DNA of 8,264 nt from Chloroflexota bacterium (GTDB taxonomy: Bacteria; Chloroflexota; Anaerolineae; Anaerolineales; Villigracilaceae): assembly GCA_021796315.1 (NCBI GenBank), contig JAJYOH010000252.1, forward strand, positions 1 through 8,264, written 5' to 3'. A program made the translations under genes and the position numbers. The notes under the pieces were generated by a model. It was not told where the DNA came from. It saw nothing but the letters and a program-made list of their open reading frames with translations, and searched no databases. The stretch's first letter is position 1; each line of letters opens with the position of its first letter. Shown in pieces: positions 1-6,554 of this stretch.

Positions 1-1419
1 GCAAGGACATCAACGCCAGCGCGCGCCGACGAGCGCACGATCAATATGACGGCTGGCATGATCATGAAAACTCTTTCCGAGTTTGGTATTCCGGCTACAG
101 TGATCGGCTATCGCGTTGGCCCGTCAGTGACGCAGTTCGCTGTGCAGCCTGGTTTTATCAAGAAGCCGGGCGCGAGCGAAGACGATGAAGCCCAGCAAAT
201 GAAGGTGCGCGTGGCGCAGATCGCCAGCCTGCAAAAAGATTTGACGCTTGCTCTTTCAGCGCAACGTTTGCGTATCGAAGCGCCGGTGCCGGGCAAACCT
301 TATGTCGGTATAGAAGTGCCGAATTCGCATTCGTCCGTTGTGCGCATGAAGCCGATCTTGGAAAGCGAAGTTTTTCATCGCATCGGCGCGCCGCTGGCGA
401 TTGCGCTTGGCCGTGACGTTTCCGGCCATCCGTTGGTTGCGGATTTGGCGCGGATGCCGCACATCTTGATCGCGGGCGCGACCGGCTCCGGCAAATCGGT
501 GTGCATCACGGCTTTCGCGGCCTGCCTTGCGATGAACAATCCGCCCGAAGATCTGCGCATGGTCATGATCGATTCAAAGATGGTGGAGTTGCTGCGCTTC
601 AATGGCCTGCCTCATCTTTTTGGAAAAGTCGAAACCAACATTGATCGCATCCTCGGCGTTTTGCGCTGGCTGGTGGTCGAGATGGAGCATCGTTATCGTT
701 TGCTCGAAGCCGCCAACTCGCGCGATCTCGAAGCCTATAACCGCAAACAACTCAAAAAATCAGACGGACAAACTTTGCCGCGCATCGTGGTTTTGATCGA
801 TGAACTGGCTGACCTGATGATGTCCGCGCCGGATCAGACCGAACATAATCTTGTGCGGCTGGCGCAGATGGCGCGCGCAACGGGAATCCATTTGGTCGTT
901 GCGACTCAACGCCCCTCAACCGACGTGGTAACGGGTCTCATTAAAGCGAACTTCCCGGCCCGTTTGGCTTTTGCCGTTGCCTCCGGCGTGGACAGCCGCG
1001 TCATTCTCGATTCCACCGGCGCGGAAACTTTGCTCGGACGTGGTGACATGCTTTTCCTAAATCCTGAGGTCGGTAATCCGATCCGTGCGCAGGGCGTAAT
1101 GATCACGGACATGGAGATCGAGCGCATCATCGATTACTGGCAGAAAAATAGCGAAATGGAAGCCGATGATTCTGCGCCGTGGGAGAAATTGCTGTCCGAG
1201 CCGGATGAAAATGAAGATGACGGTTTGATCGAACAGGCCATCTCGATTGTGCGAACGAACCAGCGTGCATCCGCTTCGATGTTGCAGCGCCGCCTGCGGA
1301 TCGGTTATCCGCGCGCCGCGCGTTTGCTGGATCAGCTTGAAGAGATGGGCGTGGTCGGTCCATCGCAGGGGGGCGGTAAAGAGCGTGATGTCATGCCGTC
1401 TGACGAAGAAGACGTTTGA
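1..1419 (+). CDS. ftsK: DNA translocase FtsK, C-terminal part (5' end outside window)
   Basis: This is the ATP-driven DNA pump that moves chromosome ends through the division septum and helps resolve dimers. The frame is open from base 1, and codons before the ATG at 46 read as normal FtsK sequence, so that ATG is internal and the true start lies upstream. Counting residues from base 1, the alpha-type region (FGIPATV, VGPSVTQF) comes first. The RecA-like motor follows, with Walker A GATGSGKS at 159-166, Walker B IVVLIDE ending at D267-E268, and the ATQRPSTDV motif at 301-309. An acidic linker at about 386-408 leads to the gamma winged helix at about 424-464 (SMLQRRLRIGYPRAARLLDQ), which in known FtsK/SpoIIIE proteins reads polar DNA motifs. 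All motor motifs are intact, so the visible part looks functional. N-terminal membrane helices cannot be assessed. Confidence 0.96.
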   Translation, partial: ARTSTPARADERTINMTAGMIMKTLSEFGIPATVIGYRVGPSVTQFAVQPGFIKKPGASEDDEAQQMKVRVAQIASLQKDLTLALSAQRLRIEAPVPGKPYVGIEVPNSHSSVVRMKPILESEVFHRIGAPLAIALGRDVSGHPLVADLARMPHILIAGATGSGKSVCITAFAACLAMNNPPEDLRMVMIDSKMVELLRFNGLPHLFGKVETNIDRILGVLRWLVVEMEHRYRLLEAANSRDLEAYNRKQLKKSDGQTLPRIVVLIDELADLMMSAPDQTEHNLVRLAQMARATGIHLVVATQRPSTDVVTGLIKANFPARLAFAVASGVDSRVILDSTGAETLLGRGDMLFLNPEVGNPIRAQGVMITDMEIERIIDYWQKNSEMEADDSAPWEKLLSEPDENEDDGLIEQAISIVRTNQRASASMLQRRLRIGYPRAARLLDQLEEMGVVGPSQGGGKERDVMPSDEEDV

Positions 1420-1485
1420 TTCTTATTTTGATGCCAGACCCTGCATCCCTGATTTTTTCGGGTATGATTGGACAATCTTATTCCT

Positions 1486-1490
1486 GAGGT
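1486..1490 (+). promoter_or_regulatory. Shine-Dalgarno site that fixes the GTG start of the phosphatidyltransferase gene
   Basis: GAGGT lies five bases before the GTG at 1496, the normal spacing. The alternative in-frame TTG at 1490 overlaps this site and so cannot use it. The same frame stays open upstream into ftsK, but its translation there has no family resemblance. Confidence 0.7.
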
Positions 1491-1495
1491 TGAGT

Positions 1496-2107
1496 GTGAA
1501 GAAAACATTCACTGATTTTTTACGCGTTACTTTTAAATGGGTGCTCGACCCGATTGGCGGATTTTTGAATCGCATCGGCCTGACGCCAAATTCTGTGACC
1601 TTGTTGGGCGTGGCTGGAAATATCATCGCTGCTTTCTTTGTGGCGCGGGGTCAGATCATGGTCGGCGGCATCATCATGTTGATCGCCTGGCCGATCGATG
1701 CGCTGGATGGCACGATGGCCCGTTTGCGCGGCGAGGCCAGTGACTGGGGCGCTTTTGTCGACTCTGTCAGCGACCGCTATTCCGAGCTCATTATCCTGGG
1801 CGCATTGCTTTATTATTTTGCCATGTCGAACCAGCACACGGCTGAGATCGTCACGTTTGCAGCCGCAGCCGGCTCGATACTTGTTTCATATGTCAAGGCG
1901 CGGGCTGAGGCGCAAAGTTTCAGCGCCAAGGAAGGCCTGCTGACGCGCGCTGAGCGCTATTTTGTTTTGGGTCCATCGCTGGTATTCGGTTTTCCCGTTA
2001 TCGGCGTTTGGATCATCGCCATACTTGCCAATTTCACCGCTCTGCAGCGCATCTGGGTGGTACGTTCCCAGGCCCACAAAAATCTAAACCAATCAACAAG
2101 GAGTTGA
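1496..2107 (+). CDS. CDP-alcohol phosphatidyltransferase, phosphatidylinositol-phosphate synthase-like
   Basis: An integral membrane enzyme of 203 residues that swaps the CMP of CDP-diacylglycerol for an alcohol phosphate to make phospholipid. The full family signature DxxDGxxARx8GxxxDxxxD is present as D68, D71-G72, A75-R76, G85, D89 and D93; these aspartates bind the metal ions and act in catalysis. Hydrophobic helices surround it (about 33-66, 97-110, 117-133 and 155-182). Later segments SYVKARAEA (131-139) and RAERYFVLG (151-159) resemble, from memory, the inositol-phosphate-binding part of the PIP-synthase branch, so the acceptor may be inositol phosphate. Glycerol phosphate is the main alternative. 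The GTG start is chosen from its Shine-Dalgarno site and because family similarity begins there. The gene follows ftsK by 76 bases and ends 2 bases before lgt, whose ribosome site lies inside its last codons. In the spacer, TATGAT at 1463-1468 could be a -10, but I find no good -35. Confidence 0.9.
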   Translation: MKKTFTDFLRVTFKWVLDPIGGFLNRIGLTPNSVTLLGVAGNIIAAFFVARGQIMVGGIIMLIAWPIDALDGTMARLRGEASDWGAFVDSVSDRYSELIILGALLYYFAMSNQHTAEIVTFAAAAGSILVSYVKARAEAQSFSAKEGLLTRAERYFVLGPSLVFGFPVIGVWIIAILANFTALQRIWVVRSQAHKNLNQSTRS

Positions 2108-2109
2108 AT

Positions 2110-3276
2110 ATGTTTGTCCCGCCAAGTGGATTTGATATACCCAATTTATACATTGTAATTCTGTTATGGATATTGACTGCCATTAGTCTCGTTTCGACAG
2201 TGCAGGGCTTTATCAAGAAGCAGCCTGATTTGTTGTTTGGTGTCATCATTACGCTTATATTGGGGGTTGCCGCATTCGCACTGCCTGTCTTCAATACGAG
2301 CGGCAAGATCACGATAGCTTATTATGGCATTATTCTTATGTCGGGCGCGGTATGTGGCGGCGTGTTGGCTTATTACGAACTTAAGCGTCGTGGTCATGAC
2401 CCTGAAATGGTATGGGATCTTTTGGTTTATCTTATTATTGGCGGCGTAATCGGCGCCCGGTTATGGCATATTTTTACTCCATCGCCATCCGCGATCGCCG
2501 AAGGACGCACCACCCTGTTTTATCTCACGCATCCAATTAATATATTGGAAATTTGGACCGGCGGGTTGGGAATCCCCGGATCGGTTATGGGCGGATTGAT
2601 TGCCCTGTATTTTTACACACGCAAATATCCTGTCGTTAGTTTTATTGACTGGACCGATATTGCCGCGCCCGCCCTGGCTTTAGGCCAGGCCATTGGGCGT
2701 TGGGGCAACTTCTTTAATCAGGAACTTTACGGCGCACCGACCAACCTGCCGTGGAAGCTCTATATTGATCCGTCTCATCGCCTCGCAGGATTTCAAAACG
2801 ACTCGTACTATCACCCGCTCTTTTTGTATGAGTCGATTCTGAATTTACTTAACATGCTCTTCCTGTTGTGGGTGGGCCGTCAATATTCCAATAGACTTAA
2901 GAAGGGCGACCTCTTCAATTTATATTTGATCACCTATCCTGTTATCCGCTTCTCCCTGGACTTTTTGCGGCTCGATGCTTCGCAACTCGGCGGGATCAAC
3001 GCCAATCAGACTCTGATGGCGGTGGTGGCTGTGTGCGCTATCGCTGTATTCGTTTGGCGGCATCGTCCGGGAACGGCGGAGCCGGAAATGGCGTCAATGG
3101 CGACTGAGCCGGTTTTGGATGCCCCCGCTTCAAATTCCGAACCCGAAGCGGAATCAATGGAACCTGTTGTTGAGAAGAAGGCTGCCAGAAAATCCGCGGC
3201 AAAGCCATCGACCGCAAAAAAGTCTGCAACCAAATCGGCAACGAAAAAGCCGGCCGCCAAGAAAAAAGCCAAATAA
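2110..3276 (+). CDS. lgt: Prolipoprotein diacylglyceryl transferase with extra N-terminal helices and a charged C-terminal tail
   Basis: Lgt transfers diacylglycerol from phosphatidylglycerol to the lipobox cysteine of prolipoproteins, the first step of lipoprotein maturation in the cytoplasmic membrane. The signature GQAIGRWGNFFNQELYG is at 192-208, with R197, N200, N203, E205 and G208. YYG at 71-73 matches the E. coli Tyr26 region, HPLFLYE is at 235-241, and R280 with D284 match the Arg239/Glu243 region. The ATG follows AAGGAG (2098-2103) by 6 bases. At 388 residues it is about 100 longer than E. coli Lgt. Two extra hydrophobic helices (about 12-33 and 41-61) precede the usual first helix. 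A tail from about 320 has nine acidic and no basic residues up to 355, then 13 Lys, one Arg and 10 Ala in 356-388. The E. coli HGG loop reads PGS here (156-158). The core catalytic arginines are present, so I expect an active enzyme. Confidence 0.95.
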   Translation: MFVPPSGFDIPNLYIVILLWILTAISLVSTVQGFIKKQPDLLFGVIITLILGVAAFALPVFNTSGKITIAYYGIILMSGAVCGGVLAYYELKRRGHDPEMVWDLLVYLIIGGVIGARLWHIFTPSPSAIAEGRTTLFYLTHPINILEIWTGGLGIPGSVMGGLIALYFYTRKYPVVSFIDWTDIAAPALALGQAIGRWGNFFNQELYGAPTNLPWKLYIDPSHRLAGFQNDSYYHPLFLYESILNLLNMLFLLWVGRQYSNRLKKGDLFNLYLITYPVIRFSLDFLRLDASQLGGINANQTLMAVVAVCAIAVFVWRHRPGTAEPEMASMATEPVLDAPASNSEPEAESMEPVVEKKAARKSAAKPSTAKKSATKSATKKPAAKKKAK

Positions 3277-3305
3277 GCTTCAACCATCCTGGACGATTCA
3301 CTTTT

Positions 3306-3337
3306 GGAGGACTGTTGTCTTATTGACGCTGTCCTCC
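3306..3337. repeat. Inverted repeat between lgt and the ABC operon, overlapping the putative promoter
   Basis: GGAGGAC at 3306-3312 is an exact reverse complement of GTCCTCC at 3331-3337, with 18 bases between. As RNA it would form a 7-bp GC-rich stem, but only a weak T-run (ATTTTA) follows, so it is a poor terminator for lgt. As DNA it flanks the putative -35 box and could be an operator. A 7-bp repeat of this kind is not far beyond chance in a spacer of this size. Confidence 0.35.
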
Positions 3338-3351
3338 TGTCATTTTATGCT
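3323..3351 (+). promoter_or_regulatory. Putative sigma-70-type promoter of the ABC/SpoIIM/MBL operon, possibly leaderless
   Basis: TTGACG at 3323-3328 matches the -35 consensus at 5 of 6 bases. TATGCT at 3346-3351 matches the -10 at 4 of 6, with the ideal 17-base spacer. The expected transcription start, about 6-7 bases past the -10, is near 3357-3358, just before the ATG at 3361. No good Shine-Dalgarno site precedes that ATG, which fits a leaderless message. Confidence 0.5.
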
Positions 3352-3360
3352 GGACAAACA

Positions 3361-4308
3361 ATGATCGAAACAGAAGATTTGAGCAAGCAGTTCAACGACT
3401 TCCTGGCGGTGGATGGCGTGACCCTGTCTGTAAAGCCGGGGCAGATTCTGGCGCTTCTGGGCCAGAACGGGGCTGGTAAAACCACCACCGTCCGCATGTT
3501 GACATCTCTACTTATGCCCACGCGCGGCTGGGCGCGTGTGGCTGGATATGATGTGGCGCAGCATGGCGAGGATGTGCGCGCTTCGGTCGGCGTGTTGACC
3601 GAGCAGCACGGTTTATACATGCGCATGACCGGCGCCGAATATCTGGATTTCTTTGGCAAAGTCTATAGTCTCGATGCAAAAGGTCGCAAGTTGCGCAGCG
3701 ATTATTTGTTGGATTATTTTGGATTGGGGCAGGCATCCATGCGGCGCATCGGTGAGTATTCCAAGGGGATGCGGCAGAAGCTGGCTTTGGCGCGGGCGTT
3801 GATGCATGAACCGCCTGTGCTGCTGCTCGATGAGCCAACATCCGCCATGGACCCGGAATCGGCGCGGCTGGTGCGGGATGAGATCGCCCGCTTGAAATCA
3901 TCCCAACGCACGATTGTGATTTGCACGCATAACCTGATGGAAGCTGAAGCATTGGCGGATATTATCGCCATTATTTATAAAGGCCGCATTTTGATGTCTG
4001 GCACGCTGGCTGAATTGAAGCAAAAAGTCATGGGGGTGATGGAGTATGAAGCGAAATTTTCCTCGCCATGGAATGGTGATGGTTTGAGAATACCTCACGG
4101 CGCGATCCTGCTCGAGCGGAGTGAGTTGAGTCTTAGATTTCAAATCGAGAATCCGCACGAAACGAATCAGCTTGTGGTGCGCGAGTTGACATCCGCGCAC
4201 GCGCCGCTGGTGGTATTTCAGGAAGTACCGTGTACGCTGGAACAGGTTTATCTCAAAGTGATGGCAGATGCACAATCGACGCGTGGGGAGGTGAGCTATG
4301 CGTCATGA
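3361..4308 (+). CDS. ABC transporter ATP-binding protein (NatA/CcmA-like)
   Basis: The 315-residue ATPase partner of the permease encoded just downstream. All nucleotide-binding elements are visible: Walker A GQNGAGKT (34-41), Q-loop Q82, a signature YSKGM (133-137) in place of LSGGQ, Walker B VLLLDEPT (153-160, D157-E158), D-loop SAMD (161-164) and switch histidine H190. The variant signature is common in ABC-2-type ATPases. After about residue 220 comes an extra C-terminal domain ending FQEVPCTLEQVYLKVM, as in NatA-type exporters. The chosen ATG places the beta strand IETEDLSKQF at the usual position. A TTG at 3304 in the same frame would add 19 residues with no family likeness. The gene overlaps the permease gene by 11 bases, implying coupled translation. 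The substrate cannot be told from sequence. Confidence 0.93.
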   Translation: MIETEDLSKQFNDFLAVDGVTLSVKPGQILALLGQNGAGKTTTVRMLTSLLMPTRGWARVAGYDVAQHGEDVRASVGVLTEQHGLYMRMTGAEYLDFFGKVYSLDAKGRKLRSDYLLDYFGLGQASMRRIGEYSKGMRQKLALARALMHEPPVLLLDEPTSAMDPESARLVRDEIARLKSSQRTIVICTHNLMEAEALADIIAIIYKGRILMSGTLAELKQKVMGVMEYEAKFSSPWNGDGLRIPHGAILLERSELSLRFQIENPHETNQLVVRELTSAHAPLVVFQEVPCTLEQVYLKVMADAQSTRGEVSYAS

Positions 4309-5728
4309 TCTGCAAATGATCTGGCTGGTCGCTGGCCGTGAATTGAGGGATCAATTCCGCGATTGGCGCATTCTCTCTCCGTTGATCGTGTTGACTTTAT
4401 CCTTTCCGTTTTTGATGAACGAGGTCGCTCATCAAGCCGTGGCTTTCTTTGCCAAATATGGTTCAAACTTGATCGCCGACCGTCTGGTCCCGTTTTCGGT
4501 GTTGATCATCGGATTCTTCCCGATCACAATATCGCTGGTTGTGGCCCTGGAGTCGTTTGTCGGTGAAAAGGAACGCGGCACGATCGAGCCGCTGTTAAGC
4601 TCGCCGATGAAAGACTGGCATTTGTATTTTGGAAAAGTGCTGGTCGGCATTCTGACGCCGCTGGCCGCCAGTTATGCTTCCATTGCGCTTTATCTGTGGA
4701 TGGTTTCGCATCAGCGCCTGGAAATGCCAAGCATCTACACTTTGATTTTGCTTTTCATGCTGACGACTGCCCATGCGGTGCTGATGGTCAGCGCGGCGAT
4801 CGTGATCTCGGTGCAGTCAACGTCAGTGCGGGCGGCCAATTTGCTGGCGTCATTTATCGTGATCCCGGTTGCGATCATGATGCAGGGCGAAAGCGTTTTG
4901 TTGTTCTGGGGTACGGATCAGATTCTGTGGCTGGCAATTGTGGCGGTTGTTGTTGTGTCCGGCCTGCTGGTACGTTTGGGTATTGCACATTTCCAGCGCG
5001 AGTATCTGCTTGGCCGCGAATTCGACTCGTTGAATTTACGCTGGTTGTGGCGTACGTTCTGGGTGTCGTTCAAAGGCGAAGGTAAATCTGTTTTTAGCTG
5101 GTACCGGCTCGAGGTCCCGAAGACGATGCGGAAATTGGGCGTGCCAATGTTGATATTGGTATTCATTGCCATCATCGGATTTTGGTCAAGCTATCAGTGG
5201 GCAACGGTCAACGTGCCTCAAATGCTCCCTGATGCGACCAGGGCCAATTATTCGGATGTGGTAAAGGGCGCCAGGGAGTCCATTGGATTGGCGCAGGCCA
5301 ACCAGCATTTGTCGGCTTTATTTATTTTTGCAAATAATGTACGCGCCACATTCTTCATCCTGCTGGGAGGGATTGTTTCTTTCAGCGTGTTGGGAATGCT
5401 CATGTACCTTATCAACGTTGGACTGGTTGGCGGCGTGTTGGGCGTATTCAAGTTGATCGGCTATTCACCGTTCGAGTTGTTTGTGACCGGACTGCTTCCG
5501 CATGGGATATTCGAGATCCCGGCGTTGATGATCGCCAGTGCAATTGTTTTGAGAATGGCCGCGGTTTTGGTATCGCCTCAGTTGGGTAAATCCATGGGAC
5601 AGATGATTTTGGAATTACTGGCTGATTGGGTTAAAGTTTTTGTGGGTGTGGTTGTGCCGCTGCTGGCGGTCGCTGCGTTGGTCGAGGCATATATCACCCC
5701 GATTATTCTAGTGAGCGTTTTAAAATAG
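4298..5728 (+). CDS. ABC-2 type permease fused to a SpoIIM (DUF95) domain
   Basis: A 476-residue membrane protein with two joined parts. Residues 1-230 form an ABC-2 permease: an amphipathic start with GRELRDQFRDWRIL (13-26), the cytosolic stretch ESFVGEKERGTIEPLL (85-100), and about six hydrophobic helices (near 27-40, 64-86, 112-135, 147-171, 180-197 and 205-226). After a charged linker (about 230-275), residues 276-476 resemble stage II sporulation protein M, with helices near 279-298, 349-380, 398-422 and 446-472. The hallmark is LLPHGIFEIPALMIASA (399-415). In spore formers, SpoIIM works with the peptidoglycan enzymes SpoIID and SpoIIP at the engulfing septum; no sporulation genes are visible here. 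It starts inside the ATPase gene behind a strong GGAGG (4287-4291), 6 bases before its ATG. It probably forms an exporter or membrane machine with that ATPase; the cargo is unknown. Confidence 0.9.
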   Translation: MRHDLQMIWLVAGRELRDQFRDWRILSPLIVLTLSFPFLMNEVAHQAVAFFAKYGSNLIADRLVPFSVLIIGFFPITISLVVALESFVGEKERGTIEPLLSSPMKDWHLYFGKVLVGILTPLAASYASIALYLWMVSHQRLEMPSIYTLILLFMLTTAHAVLMVSAAIVISVQSTSVRAANLLASFIVIPVAIMMQGESVLLFWGTDQILWLAIVAVVVVSGLLVRLGIAHFQREYLLGREFDSLNLRWLWRTFWVSFKGEGKSVFSWYRLEVPKTMRKLGVPMLILVFIAIIGFWSSYQWATVNVPQMLPDATRANYSDVVKGARESIGLAQANQHLSALFIFANNVRATFFILLGGIVSFSVLGMLMYLINVGLVGGVLGVFKLIGYSPFELFVTGLLPHGIFEIPALMIASAIVLRMAAVLVSPQLGKSMGQMILELLADWVKVFVGVVVPLLAVAALVEAYITPIILVSVLK

Positions 5729-5735
5729 GTAAACT

Positions 5736-6494
5736 ATGCCCAAAGTTATTATCCTTGGCTCGTCGAATGCCATTCCAACTACCGACCATGAAAACACACA
5801 CATGGTTGTGGTCGGTGAAGAGCGCACTGTGTTGGTGGATTGCGTCAGCAACCCGATCCTGCGGCTCGAAAAGGCCGGATTGGATTTCAATAACCTGACC
5901 GACCTGATCGTGACTCATTTTCATCCCGATCACGTTTCGGGTCTGCCGCTTCTTCTCATGGACATGTGGCTGATGGGCCGCCGCAAGCCGATCAACATCT
6001 ACGGCCTGCATCACACACTGGACCGCATCGAAGATTTGATGGGCTTTTATGGCTGGGCTGAATGGCCGGACTTTTTCCCGGTTGCATTTTATCGCCTGCC
6101 TGCGCAGGAAATGACAACCGTGCTGGATTGTCCCGACTTTCGGATTTTCTCTTCCCCGGTCCGGCACCTGCTTCCCACCATCGGATTGCGTTTTGAATTC
6201 AACCATACTAAAAAAGTAATGGCCTATTCCTGCGACACTGAACCCTGTGCCCAGGTCATCCGTCTGGCGGACGGCGCGGACGTGTTAATTCACGAGGCGG
6301 CGGGCGCGTTGCGTGGACACTCATCTGCCACGCAGGCGGGAGAAATTGCCAGTCAGGCCGAGGCCGAAAAATTATATTTGATTCACTATCCAACCGGAAA
6401 ATATGCCAGCGGCGATTTGGTCACCGAGGCCCGCCAACGCTATCAGGGCGAAGTGGCCCTGGCTGAAGATTTTATGGAATTGGATTTCAATTGA
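5736..6494 (+). CDS. RNase Z-like metallo-beta-lactamase-fold hydrolase without the exosite arm
   Basis: A 252-residue, probably cytoplasmic two-metal hydrolase; no signal peptide is seen. The metal ligands expected of the RNase Z group are all there: HFHPDH (61-66), H144, D167 (in YSCDTEP) and H217 (in LYLIHYP). The IHEAA (185-189) and GHSSATQAGEIA (194-205) segments also match that group. In tRNase Z proper, a flexible tRNA-binding arm lies between the His and Asp matching H144 and D167, giving about 70 residues there; here there are 22. So 3'-tRNA processing is doubtful, and another phosphodiester or ester substrate is more likely. The gene begins 7 bases after the permease stop with a modest AGGT ribosome site at 5727-5730, and is followed by a strong terminator. 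It is thus the last gene of the transporter operon, though a functional link is inference. Confidence 0.88.
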   Translation: MPKVIILGSSNAIPTTDHENTHMVVVGEERTVLVDCVSNPILRLEKAGLDFNNLTDLIVTHFHPDHVSGLPLLLMDMWLMGRRKPINIYGLHHTLDRIEDLMGFYGWAEWPDFFPVAFYRLPAQEMTTVLDCPDFRIFSSPVRHLLPTIGLRFEFNHTKKVMAYSCDTEPCAQVIRLADGADVLIHEAAGALRGHSSATQAGEIASQAEAEKLYLIHYPTGKYASGDLVTEARQRYQGEVALAEDFMELDFN

Positions 6495-6515
6495 TATTTC
6501 CCTTGAATGATTCTT

Positions 6516-6551
6516 AAATCAAACGGCGCGGAATTCCGCGCCGTTTGATTT
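6516..6551. terminator. Bidirectional intrinsic terminator, 36-bp perfect palindrome
   Basis: Bases 6516-6533 are the exact reverse complement of 6534-6551. The RNA would fold as a 16-bp stem with an AAUU loop, whose core is CGGCGCGG / CCGCGCCG. T-rich sequence follows on the + strand (TTTGATTTTATTT from 6544), and a TTTGATTT run follows on the minus strand. It sits between convergent genes, 22 bases after the hydrolase stop and 3 bases past the HNH stop, so it can end both transcripts. An EcoRI site (GAATTC, 6531-6536) lies at the centre. Confidence 0.93.
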
Positions 6552-6554
6552 TAT

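Noticed and set aside
1247..1495. Open frame ahead of the phosphatidyltransferase start, overlapping the end of ftsK
   Set aside because: Its translation is Arg/Cys/Ser-rich out-of-frame ftsK sequence with no family similarity; the ribosome site supports GTG 1496.
3181..3276. Short A-rich repeats at the end of lgt as a mobile or tandem repeat array
   Set aside because: They are codon-level repetition of Lys/Ala/Ser/Thr in frame, explained by the basic protein tail.
3304..3360. TTG-initiated 19-residue extension of the ABC ATPase
   Set aside because: There is no suitable ribosome site, the residues do not match the family, and the segment covers the likely promoter.
3512..3952. 146-codon open frame on the minus strand opposite the ABC ATPase
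   Set aside because: Its Ala/Pro/Arg-rich content mirrors the + strand codons; no domain is visible.
5703..6206. 167-codon open frame on the minus strand opposite the MBL hydrolase
   Set aside because: It is antisense to a gene with a full set of catalytic motifs and shows no recognisable domain or ribosome site.
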